A stretch of DNA of 64,000 bases from an uncultured Eubacteriaceae bacterium (GCA_947167715.1 CAMVJD010000001.1:62001-126000); one strand, 5' to 3'; shown: positions 36,537-46,233, counted from the first letter of the stretch. The notes: a model not told the origin generated them from the sequence alone. Program-made: numbers and translations.

Positions 36537-36875
36537 TCACTCCCTATCAGTCTTTTTATTAAGTATCGGCAAAGAATAATATATATTTTCTAACGATACC
36601 TTTATTAAAATAAGGCTAAAAGCAATTATAAGCAACATTATCCCGACCGCGCATATTTTTTGTATTGACACTTCTGTTGTCCCGAAATATGCGTAAACGC
36701 TTGCTATAACAGATATTGCAAGCATCTTGATTTTATCGGTGTGTGTCAGCTCGCCGTAGGATGTTCCGTTTTTTAGTGTTAAAACGGAAGAAACTAAAAA
36801 CAGTATTGTTGTAATAAGCATTGTCGCTGTCATTACATAAAAAACGCTTTTTAAAATTTCGTTCATTGTGTTCAC
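36537..36875 (-). CDS. hypothetical membrane protein
   Basis: Hydrophobic segments, operon context. Confidence 0.6.
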   Translation of the reverse strand: MNTMNEILKSVFYVMTATMLITTILFLVSSVLTLKNGTSYGELTHTDKIKMLAISVIASVYAYFGTTEVSIQKICAVGIMLLIIAFSLILIKVSLENIYYSLPILNKKTDRE

Positions 36876-37213
36876 TCCTTATAAAATCTCGGTGTCCAAC
36901 CATAGCCCCCCGTGTTACCTTTGCCGTAGTAACGGAAACCAACGGGGACTCTATACACGCCGCGTTTGCGTGTAGGAATTTCTGTTCCTTTGTTTATCAG
37001 CTCCATATATGCAACTGCTGTTTCAAGTAAATTTTCGATTGATAGAAAATACGAAGTGGTAAATGTTGAAACTTCAATCTCGAAGTTATCCTCGTAAAAC
37101 ACTTCAAAACTTATGAAAAATTTTTCAATAAACTTTTTCCTTAAAAGATAGGAAAGATAGGGTACTTCCGTTCCGCACTTTACTATTTTCTGTTTTTCTT
37201 TATTATCGTTCAT
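36872..37213 (-). CDS. hypothetical protein
   Basis: ORF overlapping neighbour by 4 bp. Confidence 0.6.
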   Translation of the reverse strand: MNDNKEKQKIVKCGTEVPYLSYLLRKKFIEKFFISFEVFYEDNFEIEVSTFTTSYFLSIENLLETAVAYMELINKGTEIPTRKRGVYRVPVGFRYYGKGNTGGYGWTPRFYKE

Positions 37214-37215
37214 AT

Positions 37216-37431
37216 TTATTTCTCCGTTTCCAACACTTCATATTTCGTTCCTGTGTTTACGCAACTACAAAACAATTTTTTCCCCGCAAGTTCTGCCTGC
37301 TTTTTGGATTTATATAATTTAGGTTTGCTGCTGTTTAATACGGCGTATTTTTCTCCGTGTACTGTATATGTCCCACCGCCATAAACCTCTGCATTTGTGC
37401 CGTCAGAATAGCAAAATATTATATAAAACAT
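37216..37431 (-). CDS. hypothetical protein
   Basis: ORF with AAAGGAGA RBS. Confidence 0.6.
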   Translation of the reverse strand: MFYIIFCYSDGTNAEVYGGGTYTVHGEKYAVLNSSKPKLYKSKKQAELAGKKLFCSCVNTGTKYEVLETEK

Positions 37432-37447
37432 ATATTATCTCCTTTCT

Positions 37448-37471
37448 AACCTATCCCTTACGGGATAGGTT
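37448..37471. other. perfect intercistronic hairpin
   Basis: AACCTATCCC-ttac-GGGATAGGTT; GTAA tetraloop on minus strand, no U tract. Confidence 0.7.
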
Positions 37472-37494
37472 ATTTGCTCCAAAAATAAAGGATT

Positions 37495-38400
37495 TTAAAA
37501 CGGCAATTCGTAATTCTTTGGGTCGGCGAAGAAGTCGGCAAGCAGCTTGTTTGCTATATCATCAAGCTGTTCCTGTGTAAAATCTTCGGGGATAGATTTC
37601 TGAACTTCCTTTTTTATCTTGAATGTACCGCTGAACTTTGTCTTTTCGAGCTTTGCGGCAGTCAAGATATATTTTGCGACCTCGATAGTAAGGGTTTCAT
37701 CAGCGGCAGCACTCTTTATATCTTTTGCCTGTGCAGGGGTCGGCATCGTTTCCGTTTCCTCAATAGCTCGATAAAGTACATCCTGCGCGGAAGAGTCAAG
37801 GGATGTCAATTCTAATGCCGCATTGAGCTTTATTTTTTTGTCGTCAACAAGCTCCAAAAGCTCTCTGCTTAACGATGTTAAGCTGATATAACGCATTATT
37901 GTTGCCTTGCTTGTGCCGAGTTCTTCCTCTGCCTTTTCTGATGTGCGTCCTGTTGCTGCTTCGTCTTTTTTTGGTCTGCCGAGCTTGCTTGTTGCTTTTA
38001 AGGCATCATACTTCATTTTATATGCAAAGGCTCTTTCCGAGGGCAACAGTTCTTCTCTTTGGAGATTGCTGTCTACCATTGCTATTGTCGCTTCATCGTC
38101 CGTCATTTCGCGGATAACAACGGGTATCTTTGTTAAGCCTGCTTTTTCGGCAGCGTGAGCGCGCCTGTGACCCGATATAATTTCATAACCGCCCGATGCA
38201 AGAGGTCTGACTGTTGCAGGAACAAGTATTCCGCTTTCCTTAATGCTTTCAATGAGCTGTTCCATTGCATCATCGTCAAAGACTTTGAAAGGGTGTTCTT
38301 TAAATTCGTGCAGTTCCGAGAGCATAACCTCTGTTACGCTTTCGGAGCTACCGAATAAACTGTCGATGCTATTTAACTTTATTTTACTTCCTACTCCCAT
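37495..38400 (-). CDS. parB: ParB/RepB/Spo0J-family partition protein
   Basis: MGVGSKIKL start with AAGGATTGAAG RBS; MEQLIESIKESGILVPATVRPLASGGYEIISGHRRAHAAEKAGLTKIPVVIREM. Confidence 0.92.
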   Translation of the reverse strand: MGVGSKIKLNSIDSLFGSSESVTEVMLSELHEFKEHPFKVFDDDAMEQLIESIKESGILVPATVRPLASGGYEIISGHRRAHAAEKAGLTKIPVVIREMTDDEATIAMVDSNLQREELLPSERAFAYKMKYDALKATSKLGRPKKDEAATGRTSEKAEEELGTSKATIMRYISLTSLSRELLELVDDKKIKLNAALELTSLDSSAQDVLYRAIEETETMPTPAQAKDIKSAAADETLTIEVAKYILTAAKLEKTKFSGTFKIKKEVQKSIPEDFTQEQLDDIANKLLADFFADPKNYELPF

Positions 38401-38683
38401 TTTCTTCAATCCTTTCGTTATATACTTTGTTTGCTGTTTCCAACAATTCATCGGGTATGTGTGCGACCGATTTTGTGTCTGTTCTGCCGAGCAAGTAATC
38501 AACGGAACAGTTTAGATATTCGGCGATTGCTTGTATTTTATCAATAGACGGTACTTGACCTTGCTTTATGCGGTCAAATAAACCTTTGCTTAAATTTGCA
38601 TTCTGTAACAGTTTATTCTTTGATAGCCCTTGATTTTGGGCTAATTCAACGGTTCTTGTTTCCAGTAAAGGTAAATCAAACAT
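38384..38683 (-). CDS. XRE-family HTH protein between parA and parB
   Basis: GLSKNKLLQNANLSKGLFDRIKQGQVPSIDKIQAIAEYLNCSVDYLLGRTD. Confidence 0.85.
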   Translation of the reverse strand: MFDLPLLETRTVELAQNQGLSKNKLLQNANLSKGLFDRIKQGQVPSIDKIQAIAEYLNCSVDYLLGRTDTKSVAHIPDELLETANKVYNERIEENGSRK

Positions 38684-39458
38684 TTGTACCTCCTATTTCC
38701 TGTGCTAATGCGCCGTATGCTTCGGCTACCTTTGAACGCTTATCATACTTGAAAATGCTTTCGCCTGTTGTACTGCTTTCCTCTGCCTTGACCGAGCGCG
38801 GGATAGTCGTTTCAAATATCTTGACTTGTGCGCCGTAGCTGTTTTTGAGCAGTTCCATAATTTCCTTTGCGTAGTTTGTGCGCTTGTTGAGCATTGTTAT
38901 TAAAATGCCCTCTATTTCAAGTTTTGGATTGAGCTGTCTTTTTACATTGCCTATCGTCTTTATAAGCTCCTGCAAGCCGATAACGGGCAAATACGAAGTC
39001 TGTACGGGTATCAATACTGTATCTGCCGAGGACAACACATTTACTGTTACCATACCCAACGAGGGTTGACAGTCAATTATTATGTAGTCATAATCTGACT
39101 TGACTGTTTCTATGTACTGTCGCAGTATAAGCTCTCTGCCCATTATGGAAACTAATTGCAGCTCCAAAGAAGAAAGTTTCAAGTTCGAGGGGATAAGGTC
39201 AACGCCCTCCGCGTGATGTATAATTCCCTTGTTCTTAATATCGTTCTGCTCGTTTATGACATCGGCAAAGATGTTTGCCAAAGTGTAGCTTTGAGCATCG
39301 GGGTCGAAACCGAGGGCAGCAGTTAAACTGCCCTGCGGGTCTCCGTCTATAAGAAGTACCTTGTTACCGAGATTTGCTAACCCTATGCCGAGGTTAGCGG
39401 CGGTTGTGGTCTTGCCGACACCGCCTTTTTGATTTGCGATTGCTATAATTTTACTCAT
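38676..39458 (-). CDS. parA: ParA-family partition ATPase
   Basis: IAIANQKGGVGKTTTAANLGIGLA; LLIDGDPQGSLTAALGF; YIIIDCQPSLG. Confidence 0.95.
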   Translation of the reverse strand: MSKIIAIANQKGGVGKTTTAANLGIGLANLGNKVLLIDGDPQGSLTAALGFDPDAQSYTLANIFADVINEQNDIKNKGIIHHAEGVDLIPSNLKLSSLELQLVSIMGRELILRQYIETVKSDYDYIIIDCQPSLGMVTVNVLSSADTVLIPVQTSYLPVIGLQELIKTIGNVKRQLNPKLEIEGILITMLNKRTNYAKEIMELLKNSYGAQVKIFETTIPRSVKAEESSTTGESIFKYDKRSKVAEAYGALAQEIGGTNV

Positions 39459-39476
39459 TTTGTTATCTCCTTTGCT

Positions 39477-39659
39477 TTAATGTTTTAATGTATAGCAGGC
39501 TTCGCCGTTATCGGCGGTAAAGTGATACCACTTTGTTATTCCGTCTTTGCAGAAACCCATATTTTCAAAAAGGTCTGCGCAAAACCTGTTCAGCTCGTCC
39601 CAGTTTTCATATCCCATTGCTGCGGGAACATCTTTTAAACTAACATATCTGCGTTTCAT
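39477..39659 (-). CDS. small hypothetical protein
   Basis: ORF in par operon with RBS. Confidence 0.55.
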   Translation of the reverse strand: MKRRYVSLKDVPAAMGYENWDELNRFCADLFENMGFCKDGITKWYHFTADNGEACYTLKH

Positions 39660-39722
39660 ATCTTAACCGCCTTTCTGCGGAGATTTGCCGCTCCGCTCGG
39701 CTGTGAATTTGGGCGTTTCGGC

Positions 39723-39899
39723 TCAAAATTCGTAACATTCAATTTCTGCTTCATCATCCTGCCACGCAAAGTTTAGGCGTTCTTTGAGCTCGTGTACCTC
39801 GATAGCTGCGTCTATATCATCTGGGTGCTCGTTTGCGTATGATTTTGCCTTTTCAAGCAAGACTTCAATCGTATGAGGATTTTCGTATGTTCTGTACAT
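39723..39899 (-). CDS. small hypothetical protein, 58 aa (absent from ORF track)
   Basis: MYRTYENPHTIEVLLEKAKSYANEHPDDIDAAIEVHELKERLNFAWQDDEAEIECYEF*; first ORF after the promoter at 39949-39977. Confidence 0.6.
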   Translation of the reverse strand: MYRTYENPHTIEVLLEKAKSYANEHPDDIDAAIEVHELKERLNFAWQDDEAEIECYEF

Positions 39900-39948
39900 T
39901 TAAGTCTCCTTTTAAAATTGTTCTTTTATTTCCTTGTTTCTATAATAT

Positions 39949-39977
39949 ATTATACCACGCATTGCGTGGTATGTCAA
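39949..39977 (-). promoter_or_regulatory. promoter with operator palindrome in spacer (par operon)
   Basis: TTGACA-taCCACGCAATGCGTGG-TATAAT. Confidence 0.85.
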
Positions 39978-40004
39978 CATATTTTTTTATTTTTTTAAAA
40001 TTAT

Positions 40005-40709
40005 TTAGGCAGGGCGATTTATTCTTGTTAAGTTTGTTATTTTAGAAGAGTCGCAGCATATTTCATCCTCGTTTCTACCGTTGAAGTATGCAAATATGTC
40101 CTCTTTTTTTATCGTTCCTTTTAAAATGTACCCTTTTTCTTGGTCATTATCAAAGCGTTCCGAAAACCATTTTGCAGTCTCAAAATTACACGTCCACGAC
40201 AGACCTTTGCTCTCGGCTCTGCCGACAGCGACCCCTCGATATACGTTTACCTCCGCAGGCAGTTCAATATAGTATTTATACTCGCTTAATGTCATAAGAC
40301 TGCGCTTATTTGCTCGTTTAAACCATTCTGTTAAGGTTTTAATACCAACATTAGCATCTTGGTTTGGGTTTTCGCTGTTGACCCAAATATAGGCTAACAG
40401 CTTGTCAAATTCACGCTTGCTGAAAGCTCGTTTAGTATACTTCAAAAAAGCAAGATGATATGGCGTTCTTATCATACATAGCAGTTTATATACATTTGTT
40501 GTTTTCATTATCTGTCGCTCAATATCCCGTTGTATATGCTCAAGCCCTTTTGAGTCGTTGAAAATATCGACAAAACTGCCGTCCTTTTTTATATAGATTT
40601 GATTTTCAAAATAAGGGTGGTCGGCAAAGATAGGAATAACCTCGTTGGGAACAGGGTCAATATATAAAAATTCAATAGCAACTTTTTTTACTTTTTCAAA
40701 ATCAGTCAT
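40005..40709 (-). CDS. putative ADP-ribosyltransferase-like protein
   Basis: VNVYRGVAV...GLSWTCNFETAKWFSERF...GYILKGTIKKEDIFAYFNGRNEDEICCD resembles an R-S-E ART core. Confidence 0.6.
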   Translation of the reverse strand: MTDFEKVKKVAIEFLYIDPVPNEVIPIFADHPYFENQIYIKKDGSFVDIFNDSKGLEHIQRDIERQIMKTTNVYKLLCMIRTPYHLAFLKYTKRAFSKREFDKLLAYIWVNSENPNQDANVGIKTLTEWFKRANKRSLMTLSEYKYYIELPAEVNVYRGVAVGRAESKGLSWTCNFETAKWFSERFDNDQEKGYILKGTIKKEDIFAYFNGRNEDEICCDSSKITNLTRINRPA

Positions 40710-40726
40710 TCGGGTTGTCTCCTGTA

Positions 40727-40755
40727 AAAAGTGTTCTCATTGTGAGAACACTTTT
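40727..40755. repeat. SHNE palindrome copy 11 (intergenic)
   Basis: aaaagtgttctcattgtgagaacactttt. Confidence 0.9.
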
Positions 40756-40761
40756 AAAACC

Positions 40762-40965
40762 TTAATAATTATCTACCTCGTCAAGTATTAAATCTATTGC
40801 GGCGCGTATCCTGTTAATTTTCTCCAAAGTATGAAAATCTTTGTTTTCAGTTGCCTTGTCCTCGGCAGGACGGATATTTTTGATATTCCAATCAATCAAT
40901 AGAGATTGTAAATTTATCTTGTCTGATGCTTGCAGCATAATTACACATCCTTTCTTAAAAATCAA
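40762..40965 (-). CDS. small hypothetical protein
   Basis: ORF with AAAGGATG RBS region. Confidence 0.5.
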   Translation of the reverse strand: MIFKKGCVIMLQASDKINLQSLLIDWNIKNIRPAEDKATENKDFHTLEKINRIRAAIDLILDEVDNY

Positions 40966-41458
40966 AGCGTTTTAAAACGCTCTTTTTATCTGCTTTGCGA
41001 AGCTCGACAGCTTTTATTGCTCCGCGAGACTCCCACGTTTTTTTAAATTCGAGAGCTTCATTCTCTGATAATGTATCGCAGTTCGACACATTTTCGGTCT
41101 GACCGTTTTCATATATAACATATACCCAATTTTCGGGCAAGGTTAAAGCACCAAAAAAATTATTCATATTTTTACCGCCTTTCTTAATAAAATGTTGCAG
41201 GATATTCCTCGCCTGCGAGAGTGCAGACATCAAAGTCTCCGTTGAAATCGTAAAACCCAAATTTCAGCAGCTCCGCATATATTTTTTCGACAGCTTCAAA
41301 AAAAGAAGTATCTTTGTTTTTGGCTGCCGTCATTTTGGCGACAGCCTGTTCTATTTTGTCTATAAATTCCGCTTTACCATATACTATCTCGGTTGGACGG
41401 AACATTGGAAAGTCCTTGTGATAAATCACGCGGAACTGACAGTTATTGAGTTTCATTT

Positions 41459-41830
41459 TTACTCCTTTGATGCTAATATATTTGCAAAGTCCATAAGCCA
41501 ATCCTCGGAGACATATCCCGATAATATATTCATCATATCGCGCATAATAGCATTTACTGTAGGTTTGATGAATAACTCGGCTTCTTTGAGCTTATCGAGC
41601 TTCTTTTCAATAAGCTCCGACAAATTGACGGTAACGCCTTTAACATAAAAGAAACCGTCTCTTTTTTCAATTTCCACAACATCAAGGACAGATGCTATTT
41701 TAAGCATCGCCTTGTCCCATTTATCTTCTGGCTTGTCATTATAGAAATAGCTTTCCATTTCATAGTTTTTGTCGTGTACGGCTATTTCCTCGCCCGCACT
41801 CCGTGTTTTGATATATTCTAATAATGTCAT
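41459..41830 (-). CDS. hypothetical protein
   Basis: ORF with AAGGAGGGC RBS. Confidence 0.6.
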   Translation of the reverse strand: MTLLEYIKTRSAGEEIAVHDKNYEMESYFYNDKPEDKWDKAMLKIASVLDVVEIEKRDGFFYVKGVTVNLSELIEKKLDKLKEAELFIKPTVNAIMRDMMNILSGYVSEDWLMDFANILASKE

Positions 41831-41843
41831 TTTGTTGCCCTCC

Positions 41844-42089
41844 TTACGCTTGATATGTGCAGTAAACGTGATATGTTAAGTTATTATCGAAATATCCTAC
41901 CTCAACTGCTACATCATCGCCATACTTACGATACATTGCGTTGGCGTATCTACTTACTGCGGCTGCTGATTTTCTTATAACGGGCTTGTATGATTTTTTG
42001 CTTGTTGATGTGGAGCATATAAAATCTGTAATTCCGTTTCTTTTAAGTTCATCAAAGTTTCTAATCATTTCTTCGCTTGCGGTATTCAT
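41844..42089 (-). CDS. hypothetical protein
   Basis: ORF with AGGAGG RBS downstream of promoter at 42159-42187. Confidence 0.6.
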   Translation of the reverse strand: MNTASEEMIRNFDELKRNGITDFICSTSTSKKSYKPVIRKSAAAVSRYANAMYRKYGDDVAVEVGYFDNNLTYHVYCTYQA

Positions 42090-42109
42090 TTTATCAAACC
42101 TCCTGTTGA

Positions 42110-42138
42110 AAAAGTGGTCTCATTGTGAGACACATTTT
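42110..42138. repeat. SHNE palindrome copy 12 (5' UTR)
   Basis: aaaagtggtctcattgtgagacacatttt. Confidence 0.9.
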
Positions 42139-42158
42139 ATTACCTGTTTCTATAATAT

Positions 42159-42187
42159 ATTATACCACGCATTGCGTGGTGTGTCAA
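42159..42187 (-). promoter_or_regulatory. promoter with operator palindrome in spacer
   Basis: TTGACA-caCCACGCAATGCGTGG-TATAAT. Confidence 0.85.
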
Positions 42188-42210
42188 CAGTTTTTTATAA
42201 AATTTTCTTA

Positions 42211-42239
42211 TTGATTTTTCACGCATTGCGTGGTACAAT
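42211..42239 (+). promoter_or_regulatory. promoter with operator palindrome in spacer, drives small HTH gene
   Basis: TTGATT-tttCACGCATTGCGTGG-TACAAT. Confidence 0.75.
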
Positions 42240-42262
42240 ATTCAATAAGAGAGGTGAGATAA

Positions 42263-42457
42263 GTGACCGTAAAGGAAATTAGAGGGCTGACAGAATTAAG
42301 TCAACGCGCGTTTTCTGTAAAGTATAATATTCCCATAAGAACAATAGAAGATTGGGAAACAGGCAAGCGAAACGCTCCCGATTACGTTTTGCAAATGCTT
42401 GAACGCATCGTCCGAGAGGATTATAACAAGCCCGCAGAAAAAGATATTGACAATTAA
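42263..42457 (+). CDS. small HTH DNA-binding protein, probable autorepressor
   Basis: VKEIRGLTELSQRAFSVKYNIPIRTIEDWETGKRNAPDYVLQMLERIV; GTG start, GAGGTGAG RBS. Confidence 0.8.
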   Translation: MTVKEIRGLTELSQRAFSVKYNIPIRTIEDWETGKRNAPDYVLQMLERIVREDYNKPAEKDIDN

Positions 42458-42615
42458 GCCGCTATCATTTACAATATATGTATAGCAGGCGGGCGTATCC
42501 TATTTGTATTCAGTGAATACTTATCCCCGTTAGCTATGCTGTTAATTTTACTCAATATAAAAGAAACAAGGAAATTATGCCAAACACCTTGTTTCTTTTT
42601 TTTTGCTTTTTTATC

Positions 42616-42999
42616 TTATGAGCGAGGTATATTAAACTGTTCGTACTTTTGTGCCGTCCAAGTATCATACAGACTGCCGTTTTGACTTAAACGGCTATTG
42701 GGCTTGCGGACTGCTGCAAGCGTTTCATACCATTCTCCGAGAAAATTGTTTATCTGTTCTTCCCTAAATGCTATAAAAAACAGTTCCTCCGTTTTGCCGT
42801 CCTTACTGCTTGTACGTTTGCCGAGAAGTACATTGCCCTCACGTTCCTGTTCTAACGCAAGGGCTACAAAATGAGATATTTCTGTATTTGGTGCTTTGGC
42901 AGCAGAAGTTTCATTTTCGGTCGATTGTTCGGTCGAAGGCTCGGTCTTTGCCTTTTTTTTGAAGTTAAATAGGCTCAACAAAACACACCTCGCTTTCAA
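42616..42999 (-). CDS. hypothetical protein
   Basis: ORF, operon context. Confidence 0.6.
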   Translation of the reverse strand: MKARCVLLSLFNFKKKAKTEPSTEQSTENETSAAKAPNTEISHFVALALEQEREGNVLLGKRTSSKDGKTEELFFIAFREEQINNFLGEWYETLAAVRKPNSRLSQNGSLYDTWTAQKYEQFNIPRS

Positions 43000-43300
43000 C
43001 TCCGTTATCCTTGAAATATTCCTTTATCTCCTGCAAAGCATCAATTTTTTCATATTCGGAAAAATTGTCGTAAAGCTCGAAATACTCTCTGACCTCTATT
43101 ATCTCCGAGTTATTGAATAACGCATCAGCAAAGTTTTCGTCTTTGTTAAGGTTATTTTTTCGCCGTTCTTGCAGAATAAGGGAATTGACCAAGTATAATA
43201 TGTTTTCAAACTCCCATTTGTCGCTCGGCAGTTCATAAAACACAAATGAGCTGCACATTTTGACTATACATCTTGCCGTATCACTTAAAATATTATCCAT
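42965..43300 (-). CDS. hypothetical protein
   Basis: ORF, operon context. Confidence 0.6.
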   Translation of the reverse strand: MDNILSDTARCIVKMCSSFVFYELPSDKWEFENILYLVNSLILQERRKNNLNKDENFADALFNNSEIIEVREYFELYDNFSEYEKIDALQEIKEYFKDNGVESEVCFVEPI

Positions 43301-43301
43301 A

Positions 43302-46193
43302 TTATCGCGCTCCTTTGTCTTTTGTTTTTTTCGGTACTGCTTTTTCGCGTTCTTTTATATCACGCATCGGCGTTTCAATATCTTTATGCTTTTGAGGATT
43401 GAGTTTAGCCGATAATTTTTCAACCTCCTTAATTGCCTTTGTATTGCCCATAGCAGCCGCTTTTTGATAATACTCCAATGCTTTCATCGGGCTTTGCTTA
43501 ACGCCCTCGCCGTTCTGATAACATTCGGCGGTTCGCAGACAACCAAGCTCATTGTTTTTGTTCGCGGCTTCTTCATATAAGGCAAAGGCTTTTTTCTGAT
43601 TTGGATTGATGCCGTTGCCAAGCGAATAGCTGTCTCCGAGATTGACAAGGGCAAGGCTGTCGCCTGCCTTTGCCGCTTCTGCAAAGCATTGTACGGCAAG
43701 TTTGGCATTTTGCTCCGTTCCCTCGCCGTTCATATACATACAGCCAAGGTTTGTTTTTGCTTGTATATCGCCTTTATCTGCCGCCTGCTTGTACATATCA
43801 AATATGTTTTCGGCAGTCTTTTCTTCGGCTGAAATAGACAGCGTATCGGCGCAGTTTTCGATAAGTATCGCCTTATTTCTTAATCCCTCTGCGTTCCCTG
43901 CTAATGCCGAGCTATTCAAGGCTTTAAATGCCTTGTCAATATCGCCCGTCTTGTAAAGCTGTACCGCAAGAATATTGGAGTACATACCCGATTTATCATC
44001 ATTCGTGCGTTCTTTAAGATAATTTATCAACGCTTGATTTTCCTCGAAACGCTGTCTTTCATCGGGCGTGAGGTTTTCCTGTTCCTTTTCGGCAAGCTCT
44101 AACGGTGTCAGCTCCATATCCTGCTGTGTGAAATTATCCTGCACAAATTCTTCTATCGAGTTTTGTGTCGTCTGCTCATAGCCGAGTTCTTCCAACTTTT
44201 GATAGACTTGCCGTTCAATATCACTTATCAAATTTCCGATTGTTGAAACAAATGCCGTTTTGTCCTTTGCTTTAATTTGATTAAGCAGATTGAAACTATC
44301 CGCTGTTATGCCAGTTTCAAGCCCGCATCGCGCGGCTACTTGATACAGTACGCTTGACGATATAAAATCTTTTTCCTTTTTTGAAAACTCGTCCTGTCCC
44401 GTTGCGGTCAGCATAATATCCGATATAATCTGTTTTACGTTTTCCTGTGCTTCTGTTGGTATCTTAAATGCCTTTAATGCCTTTTCAATACCGCCGTTTG
44501 TCTGCTCCGCAGAAAAAACAGATAAAAGCCCGATATTGCCGTCCTCGTTTTTGGTTAAGACTTCGGCAGCGCGTTCAAGCGGCTTGACATCAATGCCGAG
44601 CTTATTCCACATCTCCATAGTGGCAAAAGCTGTCGGCGCGGCAGAAATACCGTGTAAAAGCACCTTGTTGTCAAAGCCTATATTCTGCATATACCTTGTC
44701 TTGCTTAAAAAATCAAGCCAATTTGCGGGATTTGCCAAGGCAGCCTTACCGACTGCCAAACTTTCTTTCAAGGCTATTATACTACTAATATTCGATACCG
44801 TATCGGGGCTTTCCTTTTGTTGACTTTGCTCATTTTGTCGCTGTTGCTCTTTCGCAAGTGCTTCGGCGTATAAAAGCGTGTCGCTTGCTACCGCCTTAAT
44901 TATGCCGCCTATTTCGTTCATAAACGAAACCTTTTCATTTTTCGGCAGTGAAGAAACATACTCAAAGTCTTGTGGCGTGTAGTCTGTTTCAAGCCCTGTG
45001 CGTTCCGCAACTTGCAACATAACGCTTGATTGAATAAAGCCTATAATCTTATCGTCAACGCCCTTGCCAAGCTCTGACAGCTTGTCCATAGTGCGCCGTG
45101 TTATCGTCTGCGCAATATCGCTTAACTGCTTATCATTTAACTGCATTTTCCAAGGTTTATAATCGGAATTTGTATCACTTATATCATACACAAACGATAA
45201 GCTCTCCGCACCGTTTGTGTTTACATAAAGCGGAATAGGCTTTGCATCGGCGTTTAATTCGGCATTAAGCCTTTTTGTCCACACATCAGCTTTTGCACAT
45301 AATGTAGCCGAGGGTTTGTGTGCGTTTATAAGTATTGCTTCGTCAAGATTATACTTATATAAGTACGCCGTTTGTTTGATAAAGTCAAACCAACTTTTAC
45401 CATTATCGGCTATTGAGTGTTTGGCAACATCAAGCTGTGTTTTGACCGAGTTAATGTCAAACGGCAGATAATCTGCTTTCAGCTTGTCTATTTCTGCCTG
45501 CTCCGCAGGGGAAACTTCAAGCTCGTTATGCTTTGTTATCTGTACATCGGCAACGCTCTTTTCTGCGTGGTCTTTGACTTCAAAAACGTGCGATTTTGAG
45601 TCATATTCCTCATTAAATGCAATATCTTCGATAAGCTCCGTGCGCGGATTTATCGAAGATATAAAATCTGCTGTGCGCTGAACGGCAGATTTTACAAAAT
45701 CCGTTAAACGGGTTTTATTGTCTTTTTTTATTTCTTGTGCCGCTTCTTGCGGATATAGCTCCGAAAACATCATATATAATTGTGGATTTTGACTGAATAA
45801 TTCATCGGCAAGCTCATTATCTGTCCCAGTCTCTCTATATGCTTTGTCCGTAACTTCGGTCGGCGTGTAGGCATATAAAAGCTGCATAAGGACTTCTTTT
45901 CCCTTATGCTCTGCGAAAAGTAATTCATTTTCTTCGGGGACAGTACCCGAAATCATAAGATATTCGGCAGCTTGTTTTACTTTGTTAATATCATCGGAAT
46001 AATTACGGAGAAAGTCCTCTTGTTGCGGAGAAAATGCGCCCTCACTTGAATTATTCATCTCTCTTATTATTTTGTTGATTTGTTCTGCTATTCTTGCGGA
46101 ATAATTCTCCGCAACAATTCCGTTGTTTGCATCTGTCATTTCTTCGGGCAGATTTGTTGTAGGGGTGTGTGTACGTTCCTTTATTTCGTCCAT
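43302..46193 (-). CDS. polyvalent protein with ArdC-N-like domains and C-terminal Sel1 repeats
   Basis: SWFDFIKQTAYLYKYNLDEAILINAHKPSATLCAKADVWTKRL; NWLDFLSKTRYMQNIGFDNKVLLHG; AVQCFAEAAKAGDSLALVNLGDSYSLGNGI...ALEYYQKAAAMGNTKAI. Confidence 0.8.
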   Translation of the reverse strand: MDEIKERTHTPTTNLPEEMTDANNGIVAENYSARIAEQINKIIREMNNSSEGAFSPQQEDFLRNYSDDINKVKQAAEYLMISGTVPEENELLFAEHKGKEVLMQLLYAYTPTEVTDKAYRETGTDNELADELFSQNPQLYMMFSELYPQEAAQEIKKDNKTRLTDFVKSAVQRTADFISSINPRTELIEDIAFNEEYDSKSHVFEVKDHAEKSVADVQITKHNELEVSPAEQAEIDKLKADYLPFDINSVKTQLDVAKHSIADNGKSWFDFIKQTAYLYKYNLDEAILINAHKPSATLCAKADVWTKRLNAELNADAKPIPLYVNTNGAESLSFVYDISDTNSDYKPWKMQLNDKQLSDIAQTITRRTMDKLSELGKGVDDKIIGFIQSSVMLQVAERTGLETDYTPQDFEYVSSLPKNEKVSFMNEIGGIIKAVASDTLLYAEALAKEQQRQNEQSQQKESPDTVSNISSIIALKESLAVGKAALANPANWLDFLSKTRYMQNIGFDNKVLLHGISAAPTAFATMEMWNKLGIDVKPLERAAEVLTKNEDGNIGLLSVFSAEQTNGGIEKALKAFKIPTEAQENVKQIISDIMLTATGQDEFSKKEKDFISSSVLYQVAARCGLETGITADSFNLLNQIKAKDKTAFVSTIGNLISDIERQVYQKLEELGYEQTTQNSIEEFVQDNFTQQDMELTPLELAEKEQENLTPDERQRFEENQALINYLKERTNDDKSGMYSNILAVQLYKTGDIDKAFKALNSSALAGNAEGLRNKAILIENCADTLSISAEEKTAENIFDMYKQAADKGDIQAKTNLGCMYMNGEGTEQNAKLAVQCFAEAAKAGDSLALVNLGDSYSLGNGINPNQKKAFALYEEAANKNNELGCLRTAECYQNGEGVKQSPMKALEYYQKAAAMGNTKAIKEVEKLSAKLNPQKHKDIETPMRDIKEREKAVPKKTKDKGAR

Positions 46194-46205
46194 AATATCC
46201 TCCTG

Positions 46206-46232
46206 AAAGTGTTCTCATTGTGAGAACACTTT
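46206..46232. repeat. SHNE palindrome copy 13 (intergenic)
   Basis: aaagtgttctcattgtgagaacacttt. Confidence 0.9.
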
Positions 46233-46233
46233 T

